Below are positions 31,915 to 40,226 of a DNA stretch of 64,000 bases, in pieces. The position numbers were made by a program, and so were the translations under genes. Numbering within the stretch: position 1 is the stretch's first letter; each line of letters begins with the position of its first letter. The stretch lies in NCBI GenBank assembly GCA_024235315.1, contig JACKMP010000004.1, positions 186,001 to 250,000 on the forward strand, written 5' to 3'. Source of the stretch: Chromatiaceae bacterium (GTDB lineage Bacteria; Pseudomonadota; Gammaproteobacteria; Chromatiales; Chromatiaceae). The notes beneath the pieces were generated by a model. That model did no database searches and was not told where the DNA came from. It worked only from the letters and a program-made list of their open reading frames with translations.

Positions 31915-32058
31915 ACCACGGCGCCCATCGTGGGACACGCATTCCCAGGCTAAAGCCCGGCGGCGGGCGGGCGCTAAACCCAGCAGTAAGACGACACCCC
32001 TGGCGGTGGCCGGATCCGGCCACTGCACCAGCGGGCGCCGGTGTTGGAGTGTCCGCCC

Positions 32059-32304
32059 TTGATCACAACTGCGTTGTTCCGTCACCTGATGATCGCCGTG
32101 CTGATCGTGCTCCTGCACGTGCCGCTGGTATACCTGGCCCTGGACCTGTATGCCGGGATGACACCGGACATGGGGTTGCACGACCTGCCGATCGTGTCCC
32201 AACTTGGCCTCTTGCTGCTGTTCGCCGTGCCTTACGCGGTACTGGCGCTGATCGGCATCCGCTGGAACCCGCCGCGCGCACACCTGGGTGAATACGACTG
32301 CTGA
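32059..32304 (+). CDS. Small two-helix membrane protein
   Basis: About 81 residues, starting with TTG at 32059, nine bases after GGAG (32046-32049); an in-frame GTG at 32041 and an ATG at 32089 are alternatives. It has two hydrophobic helices (LMIAVLIVLLHVPLVYLAL and QLGLLLLFAVPYAVLALIGI) joined by a short polar loop with an Asp/Met pair, and a C-terminal tail ending EYDC. No family recognised. High third-position GC supports coding. Confidence 0.6.
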   Translation: MITTALFRHLMIAVLIVLLHVPLVYLALDLYAGMTPDMGLHDLPIVSQLGLLLLFAVPYAVLALIGIRWNPPRAHLGEYDC

Positions 32305-32429
32305 CTTTATTGGGCATGGCGCCTCTGTATTGATCGACGGCGGGTCGGGCGTATCGCCCGGTCCGAGAACTCGCTGCCCCTCTGCCGTCACATTCGACCG
32401 GCCGGTCTCGGATCTGCGAGAATTCGGCC

Positions 32430-35093
32430 ATGCACACCCCCTCCCGTCACGCGTTTACGCCTGATCGCAAACCCGAGATCCTTGCGCCGGCGGGCGGGCG
32501 GGCCCAACTCGAAGCGGCGGTCTGGGCCGGCGCCGATGCCGTGTATTTCGGCCTGGACAGCGGCCTCAACGCGCGCGTACGCGCCACCTCTTTTGCCGTG
32601 GACACGCTGTCCGCGACCATGGACTACCTGCACGAACGCGGTGTCCGCGGCTACCTCACCCTCAATACCCTGGTCTTTGACGAAGAGCTCGAGCGCGCCG
32701 AGCACCTGGTACGTGCTGCCGCACAGGCTGGGGTCGATGCGTTGATCGTGCAGGACATCGGGTTGACGCGTCTGGCCCGGCAAACGGCACCCGGGCTGCC
32801 GATCCACGGCAGCACCCAGATGTCGATCACCGATGTCGCGGGCGTGGCGTTTGCCCGCCGACTTGGCGTCAGCCGCGTCGTCTTGGGACGCGAACTGTCG
32901 ATTGATGAAATTGCCGGAGTGGTACGCGATGGCCCGCTCGAGATCGAGGTGTTCGTGCATGGCGCACTGTGTGTCAGCTACAGCGGACAGTGTTTTTCCA
33001 GCGAGGCCTGGGGCGGTCGTTCGGCCAACCGCGGCCAGTGCGCGCAGGCCTGTCGCCTCCCCTACGGTTTGGTGATCGATGGTGAACCATGCGATCGGGG
33101 CGACCATCGATACCTGCTGTCGCCGCAGGACCTGATGGCATTGCCGCTGCTTCCACGCCTGGTCCGGGCGGGCGTCCACAGTTTCAAGATCGAAGGCCGC
33201 CTCAAGGGTCCGGAATATGTGGTGGCAACGGTCAGGGCCTACCGGACGGCCCTGGATCAGATCTGGGACGACCTGGGCGCTGGCATCGATGTCGCTGACA
33301 ACCACCCCCTGGACACCCGGCAACGGCGTGCGCTGGCACAGGTCTTTTCCCGCGGACAGCATGCGGCGGCCGACGGATTGACCGCGGGGTTTCTCGAAGG
33401 ACCCCGGCACCAGGCACTGGTCATCGGGCGCAACCCGCGGCATCGCGGCGTATTCGTCGGACGCGTCATGGACGTCACCGGGCGCAGCATCCGTGCCGAG
33501 CTCGACGGGCCGGTCAAACGCGGCGATGGCCTGGTATTCGACAGTGGTCATCCCGAGCAACGCGAGATCGGCGGCAACGTGCATCACGTCATCGATTCCG
33601 ACGGCACATCACTGACCAGCGAGACGGATCAGGGCACAGTCGAACTTCTTTTCGGCCCGGATTTTGTTGCCAAGCACGTTCGGGTGGGCGACCTGATCTG
33701 GCGCAGCCGCGACAGTGCCCAGGAAGGCGGCACATCACTTGATCCGCGCCGCGCCGCACGTCGTGCAGCGGTAGAGCTCGCTGTCTCCGGCGGCCTGGGC
33801 ACACCACTTCTTGTCAACCTGAGTGACCGCGAGGGGCGCACCGGCCGGGGTGCCAGCGATGCGACGCTGCAGACCGCCAGCGCCAGTCCTCTCGATGCCG
33901 GAAAGATCGGCAAGGCGATCGGACAGCTCGGCGACACCCCGTTTGTCATCGACGAAATGCGTATTGAGGGGTCGCTTGCCGAAGGCCGGTTGTTCATCGC
34001 ACTGGGCGAAATCAAGGCTGCGCGCCGTGCGGCCGTCGACCACCTGCTCGCCGCGAGGCGCCGACACCATCGAACCGACGGACTCGCCGTCGACCCCGTG
34101 TTGCCGGCATGCCTGCCCCCGGATGATGGACCGGTGCAACCTGCGATACCCAGGCTCAGCCTGCTATGCCGCAGCGGGGCGCAGGTGAACGCGGCCCTAG
34201 CCATCCCGGACGTTGACGAGATCGTGGTAGATTTTCTCGAGGTCCACGGACTCAAAGAGGCCTGCCAGCAGATACGAGACGCGGGACGGCGCCTGGTGGT
34301 CGCCGCGCCACGCATCTTCAAGCCCGGTGAACAGCGGCTGTGGCTGTACTTCTGCAGGCTGCAGCCGGACGCCCTGCTGGTTCGTTCGGCCGGTCTGCTT
34401 TGGCAGCTGCAACAGTACGGTGACAGCGGTGCCCTGCTCGATGACGGCGAGACGCGCGTACCCGTGCTGCACGGTGATTTTTCGCTGAATGCCGCCAACC
34501 TGCTCAGCGCACAACAGTTGCTCGACAGTGGATTGAGCCGCCTGGCGTTGACGCATGACCTCAATGGCGCGCAGATCGCCGCGCTCGCACGTGCGCTACC
34601 GGCAGAACAACGCGTCCGGCTCGAAGTGATTGCGCACCACCATCTGCCGATCTTTCACACCGAGTACTGCGTATTCGCTCGGTTTCTGTCGAGCGGAAAC
34701 AGCTACCGAGATTGTGGCCGGCCGTGTGAAAAACACGGCTTGCATCTGCGCGACCCCGGCGGTGCCGACCACCTGGTGCTCGCCGACATCGGGTGCCGCA
34801 ATACGGTGTTCAATGCAGCGGCACAGTCGGCCGGCCCTCTGCTGTCGGACCTGTCTGCGGCCGGTGTCGGCCGCTACCGCATCGAGCTGGTGGACGAGCC
34901 GGCACACGAGGTCGCCGGCATCGTCTGCGCCTATCGCGACGCCCTACACGGCCGTATCACTCCGCAGAAGCTCCGGGAACGCTTGGCACCTGTACCTGAT
35001 GCGAACGGAAATGTGCAGGGCGTGGGCCTGGGATCACTCGCCGTGCGTGCCGAGATGACACGCGACGCGATGAAGAAACCCTCGGCGCGTTGA
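32430..35093 (+). CDS. Large U32-family protein (RlhA-like, with DUF3656)
   Basis: An 887-residue protein annotated in its family as peptidase U32. The best studied close relative, RlhA of E. coli, makes 5-hydroxycytidine in 23S rRNA rather than acting as a peptidase. The N-terminal TIM-barrel begins EILAPAGGRAQLEAAVWAGA. The U32 signature EVFVHGALCVSYSGQCFSS is at about residues 172-190, and NRGQCAQACRLPY follows with Fe-S-type cysteines. The central part is DUF3656-like. A C-terminal half repeats the U32 fold, with further cysteines (ECVFARFLSSG-like and DCGRPCEKHG). It is some 230 residues longer than E. coli RlhA. Confidence 0.88.
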   Translation: MHTPSRHAFTPDRKPEILAPAGGRAQLEAAVWAGADAVYFGLDSGLNARVRATSFAVDTLSATMDYLHERGVRGYLTLNTLVFDEELERAEHLVRAAAQAGVDALIVQDIGLTRLARQTAPGLPIHGSTQMSITDVAGVAFARRLGVSRVVLGRELSIDEIAGVVRDGPLEIEVFVHGALCVSYSGQCFSSEAWGGRSANRGQCAQACRLPYGLVIDGEPCDRGDHRYLLSPQDLMALPLLPRLVRAGVHSFKIEGRLKGPEYVVATVRAYRTALDQIWDDLGAGIDVADNHPLDTRQRRALAQVFSRGQHAAADGLTAGFLEGPRHQALVIGRNPRHRGVFVGRVMDVTGRSIRAELDGPVKRGDGLVFDSGHPEQREIGGNVHHVIDSDGTSLTSETDQGTVELLFGPDFVAKHVRVGDLIWRSRDSAQEGGTSLDPRRAARRAAVELAVSGGLGTPLLVNLSDREGRTGRGASDATLQTASASPLDAGKIGKAIGQLGDTPFVIDEMRIEGSLAEGRLFIALGEIKAARRAAVDHLLAARRRHHRTDGLAVDPVLPACLPPDDGPVQPAIPRLSLLCRSGAQVNAALAIPDVDEIVVDFLEVHGLKEACQQIRDAGRRLVVAAPRIFKPGEQRLWLYFCRLQPDALLVRSAGLLWQLQQYGDSGALLDDGETRVPVLHGDFSLNAANLLSAQQLLDSGLSRLALTHDLNGAQIAALARALPAEQRVRLEVIAHHHLPIFHTEYCVFARFLSSGNSYRDCGRPCEKHGLHLRDPGGADHLVLADIGCRNTVFNAAAQSAGPLLSDLSAAGVGRYRIELVDEPAHEVAGIVCAYRDALHGRITPQKLRERLAPVPDANGNVQGVGLGSLAVRAEMTRDAMKKPSAR

Positions 35094-35143
35094 CGGCCTG
35101 GCTGCCGGGCATCGCCACCCCGGCAGCCACGTGGGAGCTGTCG

Positions 35144-35755
35144 TTATCTCGACTCGTCGCTGATTTCCTCGTAACCGCTGATCATCCCCTTGAGGTAGGC
35201 GAACGGCGCCTCGCTGGTCGTCAATGCCAGGTAGAGATGCGCCACGAGGAACGTCAGCATCAGAAACGCGGCAGCGGTGTGTACCAGCGCGACCGGCGCT
35301 AACGACAATCCACCGAGCCCAAGCTGGGCCCAGTACGGATAGCTGATATAGGCGAGACCACTGATCCAGATCGCCGGACCGATCAGCACGTGCAGCGACA
35401 GATAGGCCATGCGCTGCAGCGGGTTGTGCCGGTGCCAGCGATCCTTGTGAAACGGATGTGGTTCGCCGCGAAAGATTCCGACACCGTAGTAACGCAGCAT
35501 CGCGATAACGCGGTCGATGGGTGAAGGGATGTACTGTTTCCATTCCCCGGTCGTGAGATGCCAGAACCAGGCCAACGCCCAGAGCCCGAGCAGCGACCAC
35601 GCCGCCAGCCTGTGGTAGTCCACCGCGTGCTCGAATCCAAACAGCCGGTAACTGCCGTGCACCTCGAATCCGGTCAGCAGCAGCATGATCACCAGCAGGG
35701 CCTGCAGCCAATGCCACAAGCGCAGGAACCGCGAATACATTCGAACCCTGGCCAT
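35144..35755 (-). CDS. Membrane cytochrome b subunit (cytochrome b561/b6 domain)
   Basis: About 203 residues from ATG 35755, preceded by AGGAGGAG. Four transmembrane helices carry conserved His residues: RLWHWLQALLVIMLLLTG, DYHRLAAWSLLGLWALAWFW, LSLHVLIGPAIWISG and FLVAHLYLAL. This is the di-haem b pattern of formate-dehydrogenase-gamma/b561-like quinone-reactive subunits. Its ATG overlaps the stop of the octaheme cytochrome gene (TGATG), so the two are translationally coupled; it most likely exchanges electrons between the quinone pool and that cytochrome. Confidence 0.9.
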   Translation of the reverse strand: MARVRMYSRFLRLWHWLQALLVIMLLLTGFEVHGSYRLFGFEHAVDYHRLAAWSLLGLWALAWFWHLTTGEWKQYIPSPIDRVIAMLRYYGVGIFRGEPHPFHKDRWHRHNPLQRMAYLSLHVLIGPAIWISGLAYISYPYWAQLGLGGLSLAPVALVHTAAAFLMLTFLVAHLYLALTTSEAPFAYLKGMISGYEEISDESR

Positions 35756-37479
35756 CAGGAACTCCTCCTCTTGCCCGCCGTCAGCAGGCGCAGCAGCCCA
35801 TGCAGTGACACCCCACCCAGAGTGCCGAACACCGCCAGCCAACCGAGCCAGTCCAGCCACTGCAGCCGATCTCGACCCGGCATATAGAAGCCTCCCAGTT
35901 TGGCCAGACGGCCATCACGGCTATGGCAGGCATCACAGCTCAGTGCCTGCTCTTTCGGTGCCACCATGTGTGTCACCGGCCATGCATACTCGGTCTCGAC
36001 GAAGCCGAATTTGCCGCTGAACGGCTGCCCGGTGGCGTCGAAACCGGCCTTGATCGCCCTGCCCCAATCGAACGACTTCCAGTAGGCGTCGCCATCCTTG
36101 CCGAACAGGTGGGGAACTGCGAGCACCTTGTTTTCACTGTCGTAAGGCTGGCGGCCGCGCATCACCTTGAATGGCCAGATACGTGACTTGGGGTCGTCGT
36201 AGCTGCCACTGGTGACATTGATCGGCACGACAGCCGAATCATCGATCTTCTTGCCCATGGTCGCGTGCCTGACCTCGCCGTTGAACCAGCGGTACTCGGG
36301 GACCACGTTGGACTCCCAGCGGAAATCGCCCTTCTTGAAATCGTAGGTGTCGTAACCGTCGGCATCCTTGATCACCAGCGGTTTGCCATGCTGGTCCTTG
36401 CGGCCCGCGGTGGACCAGTCCCACCACATCTTGGTCTTGCGACCGCCGCGCGCGAACTCCGGCACATGGCAGGTCACACAGGCAATCTTGTCCGTGTGTT
36501 GATTCAGCTTGGCATTGGCTTGTGCCCCGTGCGGCGTGTTGCCGTGGCAGGATTCACAGGATGCACGGCTGTCGTCAGTGCGTCCCGGGATGTCGATACC
36601 CTTCTCATCGGTCGCGGTCGGGGCATAACGGCTGCCGGAAATCTGATGGCCACCGGTAGTGTGGCAGGTCTGACAGGTGAAATTCAGACCATCGACATCC
36701 ATGTGCACATCGGTCGCATGCTTGGGATTGTGCATCGACGAGTCGAGATGGCCGTGCTTCACCCCGTCGCCACCCCCACCATAGAAATGACAGGCGCCGC
36801 AGTTGCTTCGGCCCGGCTTACCGACACCCTGCGCCACTTTCACCAGGTCGGGCGGTTGCCGTACCTTGCCACTCTTCGGTGGCCACATCTTCGGCTCGTA
36901 GTTGGGGTGCCCCGCATCCGTCGGGAACTTCTTGTAGGTCCCAGTGGTGTCGTGGCACACCAGGCAGTCGACATTGACCTCCGAGGTAAGGTCGAACTTG
37001 TCATCCTTCCAGCCATAGCCGATGTGACAACTGGTACAGCGCGGCCAGTTGGTCGCAGTGGCTACGCAGAAATTGTTGACGACGTTCTTCTTACCCAGTT
37101 TCTCGCCAGTCAACGCGTTGTCGAACGCCCACGTCCAATGCGTGGTCTTGTGCAACTGCTTGGCGGCTTCCGTATGACATCCAAGGCAGGCCTTGGTCAC
37201 CGCCGGGCCATTCTCGAACGGGCCCCGCAGTTGCTCGAACTTTGAATGATCCGCAGTCGATGTCTGCTGTACGGCACCCGCCACCCCGCTGAGACTAAAG
37301 AACGCCGCAATTGAGGCGACAAGATAAAGACTCAGGGAAAAGAGCGTCCCGGGCCATGAGGATACCAATTGACCATCGAACCCCGGAAATGACTGGCGGA
37401 CTGACTTCGCTCGAAATAAGGACCGATTCGAGATGGTTGACCGGATCAGTGTATTAGTGTTTAATAATTTACTAATCAT
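35755..37479 (-). CDS. Octaheme tetrathionate reductase-family cytochrome c
   Basis: A periplasmic, membrane-anchored cytochrome. Eight CxxCH haem sites are visible in order: CLGCH, CTSCH, CLVCH, CGACH, CQTCH, CESCH, CVTCH and CDACH. The N-terminal region has a hydrophobic signal/anchor (SLSLYLVASIAAFF) after an unusually long polar leader, so the true start may be later than the Met at 37479. A C-terminal transmembrane helix is also present (WLDWLGWLAVFGTLGG). Overall order and size match the OTR family, in which Shewanella OTR reduces tetrathionate, nitrite and hydroxylamine in vitro. The physiological substrate here is unknown. Coupled to a cytochrome b downstream. Confidence 0.9.
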   Translation of the reverse strand: MISKLLNTNTLIRSTISNRSLFRAKSVRQSFPGFDGQLVSSWPGTLFSLSLYLVASIAAFFSLSGVAGAVQQTSTADHSKFEQLRGPFENGPAVTKACLGCHTEAAKQLHKTTHWTWAFDNALTGEKLGKKNVVNNFCVATATNWPRCTSCHIGYGWKDDKFDLTSEVNVDCLVCHDTTGTYKKFPTDAGHPNYEPKMWPPKSGKVRQPPDLVKVAQGVGKPGRSNCGACHFYGGGGDGVKHGHLDSSMHNPKHATDVHMDVDGLNFTCQTCHTTGGHQISGSRYAPTATDEKGIDIPGRTDDSRASCESCHGNTPHGAQANAKLNQHTDKIACVTCHVPEFARGGRKTKMWWDWSTAGRKDQHGKPLVIKDADGYDTYDFKKGDFRWESNVVPEYRWFNGEVRHATMGKKIDDSAVVPINVTSGSYDDPKSRIWPFKVMRGRQPYDSENKVLAVPHLFGKDGDAYWKSFDWGRAIKAGFDATGQPFSGKFGFVETEYAWPVTHMVAPKEQALSCDACHSRDGRLAKLGGFYMPGRDRLQWLDWLGWLAVFGTLGGVSLHGLLRLLTAGKRRSS

Positions 37480-37518
37480 TTTGCATCGCCAGCCCCGGTA
37501 AGTTTTTGGAGGCACCGC

Positions 37519-37764
37519 ATGTCAGTGATCAATTGCAGAAATTTGCGTTTGACCGTTGTGTTCGCAGCCGTGTTGTTCGTGTTCGGTTTCATCTTGCAAA
37601 CGCCGCGCATGCTGCCACTGGCGAACGAGTATCCTGTCGTGGTCGCCTTGTTCAGCGGCGCCGGCCTGCTGGCCATGCTCCTCAGCCCGTTGCTGATGAT
37701 CTTGAGTGCCGTCATCGTCCTGTTCCCCGCGGCGGCCCGGCAGCTGGATCTCTGCAGACACTAG
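37519..37764 (+). CDS. Two-helix membrane protein A of the cytochrome island
   Basis: An 81-residue protein with a strong GGAGG site 7 bases before its ATG. Two transmembrane helices (LTVVFAAVLFVFGFIL and VVVALFSGAGLLAMLLSPLL) are followed by ILSAVIVLFPAAARQLDLCRH. The second helix and tail resemble those of the protein encoded convergently at 37795-38043, including MLLxPL, a conserved Pro and a C-terminal Cys-x-His. It is divergent from the octaheme OTR-like gene with a 39-base gap. No family known to me. Confidence 0.75.
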   Translation: MSVINCRNLRLTVVFAAVLFVFGFILQTPRMLPLANEYPVVVALFSGAGLLAMLLSPLLMILSAVIVLFPAAARQLDLCRH

Positions 37765-37794
37765 CGCCAGGGGAGCCGAGATCTGCGGACACGT

Positions 37795-38043
37795 TCAGTG
37801 GTCGCATTTTTCAGTTTTCTGGTGGGCGCCCGGCCATACCGACAGCAGGAAGGTCGATATCAGGACCAGCGGCGCCAACAGCAGCATCACAAAGCCCAGC
37901 AGCAATACCATGTGATTCATGTGCAGCAGGGCGGGCACAACGTGCTGGCCCGCCAGCGTGGTCAGCAAGCCGGCGACGAAAAAAGTCACTGCAACGACGA
38001 CGCCTTCACGCAGTGTCTTGCACCCCAGAACCAGGAACTTCAT
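37795..38043 (-). CDS. Two-helix membrane protein B of the cytochrome island
   Basis: An 82-residue protein encoded 31 bases downstream of the NapC/NirT gene on the same strand. Two transmembrane helices (GVVVAVTFFVAGLLTTLAG and MVLLLGFVMLLLAPLVLIST) precede a short tail ending EKCDH. It appears paralogous to protein A across the second helix and tail. Its position at the end of the HAO-NapC operon suggests a membrane subunit or assembly partner of that electron-transfer chain; this is inference. Confidence 0.78.
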   Translation of the reverse strand: MKFLVLGCKTLREGVVVAVTFFVAGLLTTLAGQHVVPALLHMNHMVLLLGFVMLLLAPLVLISTFLLSVWPGAHQKTEKCDH

Positions 38044-38074
38044 TCCGCACCTCCCTCAGCCAATGGCACGGGCC

Positions 38075-38710
38075 CTATTCGGCAAGCAGCCGTTCGGCAC
38101 TGCCCGCCTCGAGTCCAAACTGCTGCTCCACCATCCGGTTCCAGGCATCGCGTTTGTAGGTCGCGCGCTCCGGTACCGGTCGATGAACCAGATTGATGTG
38201 GCAATCGACGCAGGTCTTGTCCTTTGCGTCCTGCTGGTGGATCTCCAGCGTATCCGCCCGCTTGCCGACGATCGCCTCCTGCTCGTGACAACGCCGACAG
38301 GTGTGTGAGTCGTTGCGTCTGAACCAGTCGCGCGCGCTGAATGCCGCCTCCGGCAGGTGCAGGGCATTGATGACTGGATCGTCGTAATCGGCACCAAAAA
38401 TCTGCCGAAACAGGTCCTTGCCGCCGACGAAATGGTCCCAGGTCGCCGCAAAAACGCCTGGCGAGACATGGCAGTCGCCGCAGCTCGCACGCACGCCAGA
38501 CACTGGCAGGTAGTGACTCGACTGCCGGTAAGGTTCGGCGGCCAGCTCCATCGAATGGCAAGTGGTACAGAAGGCTTCACTGCTGGTGTAGTGATCGAAT
38601 TCGATCAGAAACACCATGAAGCCGATCCCGGCGACGCCACCAAACACCATCGCAAACAGCACATGTCGGGTGATGAAATCGGGCAGCAGCAAAAGTCGGC
38701 CTCTATTCAT
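38075..38710 (-). CDS. NapC/NirT-family tetraheme cytochrome c quinol dehydrogenase
   Basis: A 211-residue protein with an N-terminal membrane anchor (HVLFAMVFGGVAGIGFMVFL) and four CxxCH sites: CTTCH, CGDCH, CRRCH and CVDCH. This is the NapC/NirT/NrfH pattern. These proteins oxidise menaquinol or ubiquinol and pass electrons to a periplasmic reductase. The start overlaps the end of the HAO-like octaheme gene by 8 bases, marking that cytochrome as its likely partner. The pairing resembles haoA-cycX of Campylobacterota. Confidence 0.94.
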   Translation of the reverse strand: MNRGRLLLLPDFITRHVLFAMVFGGVAGIGFMVFLIEFDHYTSSEAFCTTCHSMELAAEPYRQSSHYLPVSGVRASCGDCHVSPGVFAATWDHFVGGKDLFRQIFGADYDDPVINALHLPEAAFSARDWFRRNDSHTCRRCHEQEAIVGKRADTLEIHQQDAKDKTCVDCHINLVHRPVPERATYKRDAWNRMVEQQFGLEAGSAERLLAE

Positions 38711-40142
38711 TCCCGCCCCGCGGATTGCCCACGCCGAGGATCGGGCTGCCTTTTTCAGGCGCCTTCAGCCACTGGTGCTGCTCGACGGAACCGAGATGAC
38801 GCTCCAATATCCCCGCCGCGTCACTGCCGGCCACCTCGCGTACCTGCGGGAGGAAACGGCTGTAGAAATTGCGTCCAACGACGTACATGCCCTCCCACCA
38901 CGCATGATTCGGGCTGGCCATCGATGCACCATGCCGCGCACGCGCCCCTTCGTCATGCCACAGCTCCCAATAGGTGAACTCGATGGGCTCATCGAACGGC
39001 GCAGGTGTCAGCTTCTTCTGTGAATAGAGATCCTGCATGATGGCTTGCGCCGGCTTGCCGAACTTCTCGTTGTACAGATGCACGACCTCGTCGAACTGGG
39101 TCATGAAGGCATTGGCGAAATCCTTTCCATGGCACTCGCGGCACACCAGCGTCATCGCATCACGCCGGCGTTGCGGTGTAGCGACCATCTTTACCGCAGC
39201 TTCCGTACCATCAAGTTTCGGCACCCGACTACCCGGACGAGGGGCCGACATCGATTCCGGAAGTTCGCGCTTGCCACCATCGTCGAACACCACGAGATAC
39301 TGCCGTTCCGAAACCGGGGTGTTGAGGTTCCAGGCGTTACGCATCCCGACATCGTGGGTGGAAGGCAGCTTGCCGGCCGCGCCCATGTGACAGGTCGCGC
39401 AGGTAGGAGCCGCGCTGTAGTCCTTGCCGGCGACCCATGTTTCGCCGTCCAGATTCATCTTTTCGCGATTGGCCATAAACGCCATGCCGTGTTTCGAGGC
39501 CTCGAAGACCTCCTTGTCGGGTGAATCCGGCCCGGAATGACAACGCACACAAGCCTGCGGCTCACGCGCCTGGGCCTTGGAAAACAGGTGCCTGCCGTGG
39601 CACGAGGAGCAGGACCCCCGAGACCCGTCGGGATTGATGCGACCGATGCCTGAATTGGGCCAGGTGTTCGGGTCGAGCTTGCCGTTGGCCATCAGGTTGA
39701 CCTCGGAACCGTGACACTGCGCGCAACCGGCCGCCTCGATTGCAGGACCCGCCACATTGTTGACCATCGCCGGCATCCGCTCGGCGATCACCGCCACGGC
39801 TTCGGCGTGTACGGAGCCGCGCTGCTGCTCCATCTCGGTGGTGTGGCATCGTCCGCAGTCCTTGGGAGATACCACGGTCGCAATAGTCTGCCCCTCGTGG
39901 GTAATCGCATCGGCATCGCCAACCTCTGCCTGATGGCAATCCATGCAGTTCACGCCAGCCCTGGCATGGGCGCTTTCTTTCCATTGCCCCGCGATACCCG
40001 CCGATGACTTGGTGTGGCAGCTGACGCAATCCTCGCCCGCCGGATGGCCCCAGTTGTCGGGCGTCAGGCTGACTTTGGCGCCCCAGGCCGTACCGCTAAG
40101 CAGCGACAGTACGACGAGCAGACAACGCAAATTCGGTGGCAT
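38703..40142 (-). CDS. HAO-like octaheme cytochrome c
   Basis: Periplasmic multiheme protein of about 479 residues. The signal peptide is LRCLLVVLSLLSGTAWGA. Eight haem motifs follow: CVSCH, CMDCH, CGRCH, CAQCH, CSSCH, CVRCH, CATCH and CRECH. The C-terminal helical region contains WELWHDEGARARHGASMASP and NHAWWEGMYVVGRNFYSRF, the layout of hydroxylamine oxidoreductases. Whether the haem-crosslinking Tyr of oxidative HAOs is present cannot be settled without alignment. Linkage to a NapC/NirT quinol dehydrogenase favours a reductive role, as proposed for epsilon-HAO. A GTG/ATG choice at 40163 or 40142 exists; the latter gives the compact signal peptide. Confidence 0.92.
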   Translation of the reverse strand: MPPNLRCLLVVLSLLSGTAWGAKVSLTPDNWGHPAGEDCVSCHTKSSAGIAGQWKESAHARAGVNCMDCHQAEVGDADAITHEGQTIATVVSPKDCGRCHTTEMEQQRGSVHAEAVAVIAERMPAMVNNVAGPAIEAAGCAQCHGSEVNLMANGKLDPNTWPNSGIGRINPDGSRGSCSSCHGRHLFSKAQAREPQACVRCHSGPDSPDKEVFEASKHGMAFMANREKMNLDGETWVAGKDYSAAPTCATCHMGAAGKLPSTHDVGMRNAWNLNTPVSERQYLVVFDDGGKRELPESMSAPRPGSRVPKLDGTEAAVKMVATPQRRRDAMTLVCRECHGKDFANAFMTQFDEVVHLYNEKFGKPAQAIMQDLYSQKKLTPAPFDEPIEFTYWELWHDEGARARHGASMASPNHAWWEGMYVVGRNFYSRFLPQVREVAGSDAAGILERHLGSVEQHQWLKAPEKGSPILGVGNPRGGNE

Positions 40143-40226
40143 GAGAGGTGTCCCTGTGCGCACTGGGCATGGTTAGAAGGTGCATTGCACCCGGGCACCG
40201 ATGGCGCCCGGGTATTCAGCCTCGCC

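Noticed and set aside
38703..40142. Reading the HAO-like gene as evidence of ammonia oxidation
   Set aside because: No ammonia monooxygenase genes are in the window and the partner is a NapC/NirT quinol dehydrogenase, which favours a reductive enzyme.
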